DNA of 32,249 nt from an uncultured Oscillospiraceae bacterium (GTDB lineage: Bacteria > Bacillota > Clostridia > Oscillospirales > Ruminococcaceae): NCBI GenBank assembly GCA_934464775.1, contig CAKSKG010000024.1, positions 1 through 32,249 on the forward strand, written 5' to 3'. The notes beneath the pieces are model-generated. The model was not told the DNA's origin. It worked only from the letters and a program-made list of their open reading frames with translations, and did no database searches. A program made the translations under genes and the position numbers. Each line of letters opens with the position of its first letter. The first letter of the stretch is position 1. Positions 21,724 through 29,703 of the stretch are shown piece after piece.

Positions 21724-23655
21724 ATGGATAATATTATAGCTTTTGATGTCAGCGCATTGCTGATATGCATTTTGATAATAGCGGTCAATATCCGCAAAAA
21801 ACATCTGGATATGCTTCAGCACAGGATATTTCTGAATATCTCGCTTTTGTGCGTTATAGATACTGCTGTCCGCATAATGGGAAGATATGCTCTTTCCCAC
21901 AGCGAGCTTTACAGCAGCGGATATATTTACGGAATGAATTATGCGGCGGTATCCATAGAATGCCTGATACCGATATTCTTTGCAGGGTACTGTCTTTCGG
22001 TATACAATTCGGCTGCAATAGGCTTTTCAAAGCGGACAAAGCTCATGTTTATTGTGCCCTTTGCGGCAGAGCTTTGCATGATAGTATATTCCGCACCGAA
22101 GCATCTGCTGTTTGATTTTGACAGCGACATGAAATTTGTCATAAATTACGGAGCTTATGTCATAGCTCTGATCTCCGCATATTTTATTGCATATTCAATG
22201 TATCTCTCGTTCAATTTCAAAAAAGCGGTGGAGAATCGTATCACAAGTGCAAATATTCTTGCGGGAGCGCTTATTTTGCTGGGAATAATCAGTGAAGCGG
22301 CTATCCCGAATATAATGACTCCAAATCTTCCTGCTGTTTTCGGTCTGCTGATAATCCAGCTTATGGCGGAGCGCACGGAGGATTATATTGATCCCGTTAC
22401 GGAGATCCCAAACGGAAATGCATTCAGAAAGTGCTTTGAGATCAACAAAAAGACAAGATATTACAATGAGGTGTATATCCTTTACGTTGAGAATATACGT
22501 CTGCTGAATCTGACTATCGGATTTTCAAAGGTAAATACGATGCTTAAAGCAGTGGCTGAATTTCTTGAAGAGCTTACATATCAGACTGTTTTTTATACCG
22601 AGCTTGGAACCTTTGAGATGATGCCGAAGCTCACTCCCACCGAAAAGGAGCTGTTTTTCGCTAAGATCAAACAGCGGTTCAGCAGCGTCTGGGAGACAGG
22701 CGGTTCGGAGATACTTGTTTCCGTAAGGCTTATGGAAGTAAAGATCCCGGCCGATGCCGATGATGTGGATAAGGTTTATGCTTATGCGGATTTTCTCCGC
22801 AGCAGCAACAATATCACGTCCGATATCGTTTATGCAAATACGGTTGCGCTTCGTGACAATTCACGTATACTGCTTGTGGAGAACTGCATCAAGAAAGCTA
22901 TTGAAAATGACGGCTTTAAGATGTATTATCAGCCGATATATTCAACAGCCGAAAAGCGCATAGTTTCCGCCGAGGCTCTTATCAGGCTCATTGACCCCCA
23001 GTACGGATTTATTTCTCCTGCCGAATTTATTCCGATAGCCGAGGAGAACGGAAGCATTCTTCAGATCGGAAAGAGCGTTCTGAAGCAGGTTTTCAAGTTT
23101 GTTTCGGAAAATGACATTGAAAAAATGGGACTTGATTATATCGAGGTGAACCTGTCGGTAGTACAGTGTATGCAGAATAATCTTGCGGACAGTATTATCA
23201 GCCTTGCCGACACACATGAAGTTGACAGCAGGAAGATAAACCTTGAGATAACCGAAACTGCCGCCGCAGAGCGTCCGATAATGCTGATGAAGAATATGAA
23301 GATGCTTGTGGAAAACAGCTATACGTTCTCGCTGGACGATTTCGGAACAGGCTATTCAAATATAAGCTCAATGGTTGATATGCCCCTTGATATCATCAAG
23401 TTCGATAAGTCCATTATCGACCGTGCAAAGACAAGCCGTGACGGAAAGATACTGCTGGAAAGCCTTACCGCAATGGTGAAGAAAATGGGCAAGCGCATTG
23501 TTGCAGAGGGCGTTGAGACAGAGGAACAGCTCCACGAGCTTGAAGCAATGGGGATAGATTACATTCAGGGCTTCTATTTTTCAAAGCCGCTGCCCTCGGA
23601 AAAGTTTATTGAATTTGTTAATGATTTTGATGTTCGGAGCTTTGTATCCGCATAA
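21724..23655 (+). CDS. Membrane-bound cyclic-di-GMP phosphodiesterase (degenerate GGDEF + EAL)
   Basis: A 643-residue protein. Residues ~1-215 contain about seven hydrophobic segments, a sensory membrane domain. Residues ~220-370 resemble a GGDEF domain (DPVTEIPNGNAFRKCF), but the GGDEF signature itself is absent, so it should not make cyclic di-GMP. Residues ~385-640 form a complete EAL domain: AEALIR with Glu417, EVNLS, LEITET, LDDFGTGYSN with Asp538-Asp539, IKFDKS, AEGVET with Glu595, and QGFYFSKPL, so it should hydrolyse cyclic di-GMP to pGpG. The upstream ATG 21715 is in frame, but AGGAT sits better before ATG 21724. It is a single-gene unit. The ligand sensed by the membrane domain is unknown. 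Confidence 0.9.
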   Translation: MDNIIAFDVSALLICILIIAVNIRKKHLDMLQHRIFLNISLLCVIDTAVRIMGRYALSHSELYSSGYIYGMNYAAVSIECLIPIFFAGYCLSVYNSAAIGFSKRTKLMFIVPFAAELCMIVYSAPKHLLFDFDSDMKFVINYGAYVIALISAYFIAYSMYLSFNFKKAVENRITSANILAGALILLGIISEAAIPNIMTPNLPAVFGLLIIQLMAERTEDYIDPVTEIPNGNAFRKCFEINKKTRYYNEVYILYVENIRLLNLTIGFSKVNTMLKAVAEFLEELTYQTVFYTELGTFEMMPKLTPTEKELFFAKIKQRFSSVWETGGSEILVSVRLMEVKIPADADDVDKVYAYADFLRSSNNITSDIVYANTVALRDNSRILLVENCIKKAIENDGFKMYYQPIYSTAEKRIVSAEALIRLIDPQYGFISPAEFIPIAEENGSILQIGKSVLKQVFKFVSENDIEKMGLDYIEVNLSVVQCMQNNLADSIISLADTHEVDSRKINLEITETAAAERPIMLMKNMKMLVENSYTFSLDDFGTGYSNISSMVDMPLDIIKFDKSIIDRAKTSRDGKILLESLTAMVKKMGKRIVAEGVETEEQLHELEAMGIDYIQGFYFSKPLPSEKFIEFVNDFDVRSFVSA

Positions 23656-23665
23656 TATCGGAACG

Positions 23666-23700
23666 AAAAAATCCGCTCTTTTTCAAGGGCGGATTTTTTT
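23666..23700. terminator. Bidirectional terminator after the EAL gene
   Basis: AAAAAATCCGC (23666-23676) pairs with GCGGATTTTTT (23689-23699); it is flanked by A and T runs, so it can serve the EAL gene and the minus-strand MATE remnant. Confidence 0.87.
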
Positions 23701-23721
23701 ATAGCATTTTCACTGTGGGAT

Positions 23722-24318
23722 TCAGGTATTGGCAGTGTTTTTATCCCTTAGTTTTTCGGCGTTTCTTTTTGCCGGACGGCAGCAGATAAGCGCCGTGAAT
23801 ATAAGCAAAGCCGTAAATGATAAGCTCAGGGGATAGGCTGTCATGATCGTATGAAAGGTAGGGTCATTCGGAAATACAAGCTTTATCCATGCGATCCTTA
23901 CGCCGCATACGCCTATTGTTGTAAGTATTGCAGGTGCAAGGGAGATGCCGAAACCTCGGAGATAGCCCGACATAACATCGTACAGCATACTGAAAATATA
24001 AGCAAAAAATACCATTTTCAGACGGGTATAGCCGATCTCGATGACCTCGGGATCATTATTGAAAACGGCAAGCATATATCTTCCTGCAAGCAGCACGAGG
24101 ATTATTGCGGTGGCAGTTGCTATTGCATCTTCGATAAGACACAGCGCCAGCGTCTTTTTGCAGCGGTCTATCTGCTTTGCACCGTAGTTCTGTCCCACAA
24201 ATGTGGTACAAGCCTGACTGAACGAGTTCATTACATCATAAGCGAAGATCTCAATATTGTATGCAGCGCTTGATGCAGCCATGACGACTTTTCCGAGGCT
24301 GTTTATTGCCGACTGGGC
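23722..24318 (-). pseudogene. 3' half of a MATE-family efflux transporter gene
   Basis: The open part gives about 198 residues of the C-terminal half of a MATE (multidrug and toxin extrusion) transporter: AQSAINSLGKVVMAASSAAYNIEIFAYDV, then FSQACTTFVGQNYGA (a MATE signature), LKMVFFAYIFSMLYDVMSGYLRGFG and a terminal helix pair. MATE proteins are normally ~440-460 residues with 12 helices; only about five remain here. The first available ATG is at 24282, but homology continues upstream of it to about 24318 and then stops at an in-frame TGA. The 5' half and promoter are missing; the gene is almost certainly dead. It abuts a LysR remnant on the other strand. Confidence 0.82.
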
Positions 24319-24501
24319 TGTTTTCTTTCAACGGAAGATCAGCTGCCCGAGGTGCATGATGATAAGGTGTGCTTTCGTCTGCTTGAGCCGCCCCTTGAAA
24401 TCAGATATGCACTTATTTGGAAAAGATATGCGGCGTTGTCAAAAGCGTCGGAAGCATTTCTTGATAAGGTGAAAGGTGTGGTCGGCGGCAGTATAAAATA
24501 G
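24319..24501 (+). pseudogene. 3' end of a LysR-family regulator gene
   Basis: About 60 codons ending at TAG 24499-24501, with the text STEDQLPEVHDDKVCFRLLEP, IRYALIWKRYAALSKASEAFLDKVKG. This is the typical C-terminal end of a LysR substrate-binding domain (basic-aromatic strand, then the ls-x-a-x-x-FLD-x-v helix). There is no start codon or N-terminal helix-turn-helix; reading upstream runs into antisense MATE sequence at about 24318. The piece is a remnant of the divergently transcribed regulator of the MATE gene. Confidence 0.7.
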
Positions 24502-24510
24502 CAGTCAGTG

Positions 24511-25500
24511 TCACATATCATTGATATCCGTAAAAAACAGCTCATATTGTCTGTTTATGCGCTCCCTGAATTTTTTGAGAAAATCCTCGGGACCTGTGAC
24601 TTTCAGAACGGGACCGAATCCCAGCAGCATGATAAGAAGCTCGGTCTCGTCATGCTTGTCATACCATATTGAAGCGGTGCAGCTGCCAGTTTTAAGGTCA
24701 AATTCACTGCGTTTTTCAAAAGCCGCAAATTCCATCATGAAGCGTTCAACGGCATTGCGCTCATTGCTTATCTCAACGGTAACGGGTTTTTCACAGCGAA
24801 TGCTGCGGAAATATTCGTCCATGTTGTTTTCCGAAATGATGTGCTTTCCTGTGGGAACAGCGCTTTTTATCCTGCCGATATTGAAGAGGTATGCTTTTTT
24901 CTGCGGATATGCCGTGCAGTACAGCCTGAATTTATCATTTTTGCGGGAATATTCAATTTTCAGCGGCAGGATCTTTTTTGTGACTCTTGCATTTCTGCGT
25001 GAATTTACCTCAACAGTCAGAAGCTCCTTTTCACGCAGTGCTTTCAAAACCGTGCCGAATATCTCTCTGTAATGAGGGTCGGTATAAGGATCTCCGTCCG
25101 AAAAACGGTCAAATTCACGGAAGAAAGTCGCATCATACAGCGGCTTCACATCTTTTAGCCGCTCTGACAGAGCCGAAAAATCTTCGTCGGAAAGGAAAAG
25201 TCTGAATTTCGGGTCAGTGAGCTTTGCTTTCAGCCAGCTTTTCTGGAGTGATGTTGCTGTTTTCGGCGGAGCTTTGGACAGTACGGAGCGGAGCTTTCCG
25301 TTTTCCGTCCGTTTCAGAAGTCCCCACGGCGAATTGCCGCTGCTGTCGGGAATAAGCTTGTCGGGAATGAAAAGCAGTGAATCCCTGAAAGCATTTTCCG
25401 AAACTGTTTTTCGGATATCTTTTTCCGTTATCTCACCCTGTGACAATATTTTTTCCGCACAGCGGAAGTATGTTCCGTATATCTCCGAGAACAGCTTCAT
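24511..25500 (-). CDS. WYL-domain protein (329 aa)
   Basis: A 329-residue protein of the WYL family. The open frame extends to 25623, but AGAGGAG lies just before ATG 25500 and the longer form would overlap the upstream gene by over 100 nt, so MKLFSEIYGT is taken as start. Residues ~1-175 are helical (SLQKSWLKAKLTDPKFRLFL is a recurring segment in such proteins); residues ~180-260 form the WYL fold (KKILPLKIEYSRKNDKFRLYCTAYPQKKAYLFNIGRIKS, with the basic-aromatic pattern), and ~265-325 a WCX-like C-terminal domain. WYL domains bind nucleic-acid ligands and often gate transcription factors. A clear DNA-binding helix-turn-helix is not visible here, so it may act as a partner of the upstream WYL protein, as in PafB/PafC. 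Last gene of the operon; no clear terminator follows. Confidence 0.85.
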   Translation of the reverse strand: MKLFSEIYGTYFRCAEKILSQGEITEKDIRKTVSENAFRDSLLFIPDKLIPDSSGNSPWGLLKRTENGKLRSVLSKAPPKTATSLQKSWLKAKLTDPKFRLFLSDEDFSALSERLKDVKPLYDATFFREFDRFSDGDPYTDPHYREIFGTVLKALREKELLTVEVNSRRNARVTKKILPLKIEYSRKNDKFRLYCTAYPQKKAYLFNIGRIKSAVPTGKHIISENNMDEYFRSIRCEKPVTVEISNERNAVERFMMEFAAFEKRSEFDLKTGSCTASIWYDKHDETELLIMLLGFGPVLKVTGPEDFLKKFRERINRQYELFFTDINDM

Positions 25501-25505
25501 GAATT

Positions 25506-26744
25506 TTACTCCTCTCTGCTGTAAATGTGTTTCATTCGGGAAATGTCCGAATACAGTCTGCGCATTATCTGCGGATTTGAGCATTCCGCAGAAACTAGCC
25601 TGCCGATAAAGGTCTTGACCCACATCATCATTTCATTGATGTCGAAAACCTCGGCGGTGTATTCAAACAATCCGTCACCGATCTTGTTTACTTCTCCGCA
25701 GCGTTTTTCACGAATAAGCCTTTCAAGGACAAAGCCCTCTGTTTTTTCGTCTATTTTCAGCACCATGCGGAAGCTGCCGCCCATTCCGTCGCCGCTTCTT
25801 TCGCCGAATGAAATGCCGAAGCATTTGCTTTCGCATCGGGAAAGAGCTTCACGGTATTTATCGTATTCGGCGCAGACCTCAAGGGGCTGAACCTTTTTTA
25901 TATAGTCCAGCCTGAATGAATTGAAGCGCTTATAGCGTGGGATATATATTACGGCATATCTCCGTCCTGTCTGGGCGGAGCTGCATATTTTCAGCGGCAC
26001 GCCGGATATTTCCGAGGCTCTGCCGTTTTTTCCGAAATTATAAAGCATTGCAGACCGTTTTTCTTCCATTATCCTGAGAATATCCAGCAGTACAGCATCT
26101 TCGAGGGTGTGGACTATGTAATTGTGCTTGTTCAGAAAAATATCGTTTTTAATATCGGCGGCTTTCAGCAGACTGTTTCCCACAACTCCAAATTCGGAAG
26201 CCTCCGAGAAAAATTTTACGGCACTGTTAAGCCCTTCATACTGTCCGAAAAAGCTCTGCACCGTATCCTGCGATAGAGTGAAATGATCGCTTCTGCCTTT
26301 CTTTTCAAGCAGGATAATTCCCTCGGTGACATATTCTTTAAGCTTGTTGCGGACTGTCTGTTCATCGAAGCATTGACCGAAGCGGCTGTTCAGAGCTTCG
26401 GTTATCTCACGGACGTTAAGGAGCTGACCGTCAAGAATATCCGCAAGCATAAAGTGGAGCTTTATATCGTTGTCGGTAAAGCTTTTGGAATAAAATGCGC
26501 TGTAAAGCGGATTTTCGCTTATATGACCGCAGTCAACGGTGATAGAGACCTGCTTGCCCCTTGGGGTGCTGTCATATCTGAAAATATCTCCCAGCCAGCT
26601 TTCGGCACGTCTTTTTTCGTCGTCATAGGTTCGGGAGCTTTTGCCTGTAAATTCATTTCTTACCTTGAAGCCGTAGATGAAAAAATCTCTGATGTAGTCT
26701 CTCGTTTTGTCAAAGTTTTTGATAAGCTCCGAAAAGCCGCTCAT
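25506..26744 (-). CDS. WYL-domain transcription-factor-like protein (412 aa)
   Basis: A 412-residue WYL protein. A winged helix-turn-helix is plausible at ~108-155 (NVREITEALNSRFG, EQTVRNKLKEYVTEGII, then a GRSDHFTLS wing). The WYL core is at ~225-300: DILRIMEEKRSAMLYN, VPLKICSS, RRYAVIYIPRYKRFNSFRLDYIKKVQPLE. Residues ~315-405 resemble the WCX extension (SFRMVLKIDE, LFEYTAEVFDINEMMMWVKTFIGRLV). The start is 4 nt after the TGA of the HEAT-like gene and the stop is 5 nt before the next WYL gene, so all three are translationally linked. By family analogy it would sense an RNA or DNA ligand and control transcription, most simply of the divergent rtcB promoter; that target is inferred from position only. 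Confidence 0.85.
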   Translation of the reverse strand: MSGFSELIKNFDKTRDYIRDFFIYGFKVRNEFTGKSSRTYDDEKRRAESWLGDIFRYDSTPRGKQVSITVDCGHISENPLYSAFYSKSFTDNDIKLHFMLADILDGQLLNVREITEALNSRFGQCFDEQTVRNKLKEYVTEGIILLEKKGRSDHFTLSQDTVQSFFGQYEGLNSAVKFFSEASEFGVVGNSLLKAADIKNDIFLNKHNYIVHTLEDAVLLDILRIMEEKRSAMLYNFGKNGRASEISGVPLKICSSAQTGRRYAVIYIPRYKRFNSFRLDYIKKVQPLEVCAEYDKYREALSRCESKCFGISFGERSGDGMGGSFRMVLKIDEKTEGFVLERLIREKRCGEVNKIGDGLFEYTAEVFDINEMMMWVKTFIGRLVSAECSNPQIMRRLYSDISRMKHIYSREE

Positions 26745-26748
26745 TGTA

Positions 26749-28266
26749 TCACGTCCGTTCTATCTGAAATAATATATCTCTTTGAATGCTGTATGAAAAA
26801 AAGTTTTCCGATTCCGAAAGACTTAGCCTTATCTCGTTTCTGAGAGCATCGCCGCCCGTAAAATACGGACCTCTTTTTTCTATTGCCCTGCGTACAAGCG
26901 CCTGCACTTTTTCTTCGGGGAAGCTGTACAGTCTGATGAGATAGGGCATTGCCTCCCATATGCCCTGTGAGGGACGGCACAGCAGTGAAGCATAACGTAT
27001 GCACAGCCGTGAATTATCCCTGTTTTCAAGGATATTTTCATATAATGTTTTTTGCGGGATATAGGCATTGGTTATCATAAGCGCTCTGAATGCTGCTTTT
27101 GCGGCTTTCAGTCGGATGTCGGGCAGCATTTTAAAGAAAAACTCGCTGTATTTGTCATCCGAATAGCTGCATAAGGCATATACTGCGGCAGCTGCGGTCC
27201 TTGCATTCTCGGAATCAATGTATTTCAGTGCAATCTCTTCCGTATCGGTGCTGTGTATTTCACCCAGCCCCATTATTGCGGCAGGATTTGGAAGCTTACT
27301 CTTATAATATTCTTCCATATCAAATTCGGGACGCCGCTTCCGAAAATAATACTGCATAAGCTCTCTTACCGAATGTACTCTGTCTGCAAGAAGTGTTTCC
27401 GCACCGTCCCAAAGACCGTATGTATCAATAAGCTTTTGTGCGGCAGCCGAATGCAGAGAGTTTTTTCTGCTGTTCGTATATTCAATAAGCTCTTCAAATG
27501 GGATATCATAGTTTCTGATATACATAAGCTCTAAGCTTATAGGATAGTTTTGCAGCTCAATAATGTGCTTCGCACATTCCCGTGAGATCACCTTATCCGA
27601 AATAAGCGCATGGAAAGCTCTTTCACTGTTATATTTCTGTGCCAGACGATCGGCATGATCGGGCTTGAATTCTTCCGTAAGCCTGCGGCGGAGTATATTT
27701 TCCGCATCTGCAAGAGCATTGCTGCTTCTTCGTCCGGCTTTTTGAAGATCGTACAGTTCGGCATAAGCCAATGCCGCAGATACGGTGTCCGCATTATTAA
27801 CGGCTGTCATGAATGAATTTTCAGCCGCACGGCGCACGTTTGGCACCCAGTCATTGAATGTATAAGCCATCAGCGGCAGATGCTGCGGATAATCGGCAAT
27901 AAGCTCTGCCGAATACATACGGATATATCCGTCGGAACTGCACATTCCCACCGCAAGAATATTGGGATAATATCCTCCGCATATTTTTTTGGTACGGACA
28001 ATATCATTTTTGCTTACGTTATTAAAGAGATAACAGCCTGCTCGGAAAAATGCAAGACGATCGGCAAGCTCTCTGCCTCCGAATCCGCCGACGATACGTG
28101 TGCAGGCTTTTCCGAATAATTCTGTTTCACGTTCATTGTATGTATTCATTCCGCAGAATGCGTAATAAAGGTGCGAGTTTTTTCCTTCGATAAGCTCCTT
28201 GAGATCTTTATGACTATATTGCAGCTCTTTGCCGAAAAGTCTGTTGATAATATCAGATGTTTTCAT
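26749..28266 (-). CDS. HEAT-repeat-like helical protein of the WYL/rtcB locus
   Basis: A 505-residue, almost wholly helical protein. It contains repeated two-helix units typical of HEAT/ARM solenoids, for example SSDGYIRMYSAELIADYP (near 110-127), DWVPNVRRAAENSFMTAV (138-155), DRVHSVRELMQYYF and TDTEEIALKYIDSENARTAAAAVYALCSYSDDKYSEFFFKMLPDIRLKAAKAAFRAL-like tandem units toward 340-410. No catalytic motif, signal peptide or membrane segment. HEAT solenoids are protein or nucleic-acid binding scaffolds. An AAGGAG precedes ATG 28266. First gene of the operon with the two WYL genes and divergent from rtcB, so a scaffold or sensor role in RNA repair is a reasonable guess, no more. Confidence 0.78.
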   Translation of the reverse strand: MKTSDIINRLFGKELQYSHKDLKELIEGKNSHLYYAFCGMNTYNERETELFGKACTRIVGGFGGRELADRLAFFRAGCYLFNNVSKNDIVRTKKICGGYYPNILAVGMCSSDGYIRMYSAELIADYPQHLPLMAYTFNDWVPNVRRAAENSFMTAVNNADTVSAALAYAELYDLQKAGRRSSNALADAENILRRRLTEEFKPDHADRLAQKYNSERAFHALISDKVISRECAKHIIELQNYPISLELMYIRNYDIPFEELIEYTNSRKNSLHSAAAQKLIDTYGLWDGAETLLADRVHSVRELMQYYFRKRRPEFDMEEYYKSKLPNPAAIMGLGEIHSTDTEEIALKYIDSENARTAAAAVYALCSYSDDKYSEFFFKMLPDIRLKAAKAAFRALMITNAYIPQKTLYENILENRDNSRLCIRYASLLCRPSQGIWEAMPYLIRLYSFPEEKVQALVRRAIEKRGPYFTGGDALRNEIRLSLSESENFFSYSIQRDILFQIERT

Positions 28267-28289
28267 AGTGTCACTCCTTTTTGTATTTT

Positions 28290-28319
28290 TATGATATCAT
28301 ATAAAATTCTCAAAATCAA
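28290..28319 (-). promoter_or_regulatory. Promoter of the HEAT-WYL-WYL operon with palindrome
   Basis: On the minus strand, TTGATT (28314-28319), 17 nt, TATCAT (28291-28296). A perfect 12-bp palindrome TATGATATCATA (28290-28301) covers the -10 box and may be a regulator site. Confidence 0.65.
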
Positions 28320-28350
28320 TACGGCGGATAGTTTTCGCAGACTTTTTTAA

Positions 28351-28379
28351 ATGACGGAATGCAGTATATGCGTTATAAT
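28351..28379 (+). promoter_or_regulatory. rtcB promoter
   Basis: A perfect TATAAT (28374-28379) preceded at 17 nt by a weak -35 (ATGACG, 28351-28356). A weak -35 box is common at promoters that need an activator, which would suit the divergent WYL regulator. Confidence 0.6.
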
Positions 28380-28420
28380 CAGATCATCGAAAGAAATAAA
28401 TGACGAAAGGAAATGATATT

Positions 28421-29647
28421 ATGTTCGTACACAATGTAAATGACAAATACCCTATAAAGATATGGGCTGAAAGGGATACTATCGAGGACAGCTGTCTTGA
28501 ACAGGCAGAGCATATCGCAATGCTGCCCTTTACATATAAGTGGGCGGCGCTTATGCCCGATACTCACACGGGAAAGGGTATGCCCATAGGCGGAGTTGTT
28601 GCCTGTGACGGTGCGGTTATCCCAAATGCGGTGGGAGTTGATATCGGCTGCGGAATGGCGTTTGTTCAGACGGATATCCCTGTTGCGCTGCTCCGTGAAA
28701 CAATAACGGGGAGCGGAACGCTTTTGCAGCTGATAATAGGAAATATCCTAAGAAATATCCCTACGGGATTTTCACATTATAAAACGGTTCAGCCCTCGGC
28801 GGTACTTGACAGTGCAAAGGAGGAGCTTTCAAAATATGAAAACGACCCCGAGCTTATAAACAATATTGACGACGGATATTTTCAGATAGGAACGCTGGGC
28901 GGCGGAAATCACTTTATCGAGCTTCAGGAAGATGAAAACGGTCTTTGCACTATAATGCTCCATTCGGGAAGCAGAAATTTCGGATTCAGGGTATGCGAGC
29001 ATTTCAATAGGATAGCAGCGGAGCTTAACGAAAAGTGGCACAGTGCCGTTCCCTCGGAATGGCGCCTGCCTTTTCTTCCTGCGGATTCCGATGAGGGCAG
29101 GAGATATCTTAACTGGATGCGGCTCTCAATGGATTTTGCTTATGAGAACCGAGCCGCTATGCTTGCAAAGGTCAAGGATATTTTCGGCACATATGTATCC
29201 AAATTCACAGGCACGGAGGCTCATTTTTCCGATGAGATAAATTGTCACCACAATTATGCGGCTTTGGAAAATCACTACGGAAAGAATGTTTTTGTTCACC
29301 GCAAGGGAGCTATAAGTGCAAGAGAGGGTGAAATGGGCATAATCCCCGGTTCAATGGGATCGTACAGCTATATCGTCAGGGGAAAGGGCAATCCCGAAAG
29401 CTTTATGTCATCGTCTCACGGTGCAGGCAGACTGTATTCAAGAACTGCCGCAATGCAGAAATTTGCGGTCGATACGGTGATAAACGATCTTAAAGCCAAC
29501 AATGTTGTTCTCGGAAAGAACAAAAAATCTGACGTTGCGGAGGAATCACGCTTTGCCTATAAGGACATCGACACGGTAATGTCAGCACAGCAGGAGCTTA
29601 CCGAGCCTGTGAAAAGGCTGTTTACAATTGGTGTTGTCAAGGGATAA
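28421..29647 (+). CDS. rtcB: RNA ligase RtcB
   Basis: A 408-residue RtcB, which joins 2',3'-cyclic phosphate or 3'-phosphate RNA ends to 5'-OH ends using GTP and Mn2+. Visible motifs: MPIGGVVA, VGVDIGCGMAF with the metal-binding Cys77, GTLGGGNHFIEL, HSGSRNFG, HHNYA, HRKGAISAREGEMGIIPGSMG and SSHGAGR with His333, the expected guanylylation residue. All catalytic residues look present. The frame is open from ATG 28400, but AAAGGA lies 10 nt before ATG 28421 and homology starts at MFVHNVNDKYPIK, so the later start is preferred. It is of the shorter bacterial type (about 400 rather than 480 residues). It is transcribed alone, divergent from HEAT-WYL-WYL genes; no rtcA, rtcR or prfH gene is nearby, so its regulation probably differs from the E. 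coli system. Confidence 0.95.
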   Translation: MFVHNVNDKYPIKIWAERDTIEDSCLEQAEHIAMLPFTYKWAALMPDTHTGKGMPIGGVVACDGAVIPNAVGVDIGCGMAFVQTDIPVALLRETITGSGTLLQLIIGNILRNIPTGFSHYKTVQPSAVLDSAKEELSKYENDPELINNIDDGYFQIGTLGGGNHFIELQEDENGLCTIMLHSGSRNFGFRVCEHFNRIAAELNEKWHSAVPSEWRLPFLPADSDEGRRYLNWMRLSMDFAYENRAAMLAKVKDIFGTYVSKFTGTEAHFSDEINCHHNYAALENHYGKNVFVHRKGAISAREGEMGIIPGSMGSYSYIVRGKGNPESFMSSSHGAGRLYSRTAAMQKFAVDTVINDLKANNVVLGKNKKSDVAEESRFAYKDIDTVMSAQQELTEPVKRLFTIGVVKG

Positions 29648-29648
29648 A

Positions 29649-29690
29649 AAAACTGCGGTACGGCTGCATTTTCACAGCTGTACCGCAGTT
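29649..29690. terminator. Bidirectional terminator between rtcB and the transporter gene
   Basis: AAACTGCGGTAC (29649-29660) pairs with GTACCGCAGTTT (29679-29690), with inner GCTG/CAGC pairs. A run of A lies before and an AT-rich run after. Confidence 0.85.
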
Positions 29691-29703
29691 TATATGTTTA
29701 TGC

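Noticed and set aside
24257..24472. Plus-strand 71-codon frame beginning inside the MATE remnant
   Set aside because: It is in a different frame from the LysR remnant and antisense to MATE; the LysR C-terminal match is in the neighbouring frame.
24505..24535. ATATCATTGATAT near the end of the last WYL gene as a terminator
   Set aside because: The possible stem is 5 bp, AT-only and overlaps the coding end, with no T run in the direction of transcription.
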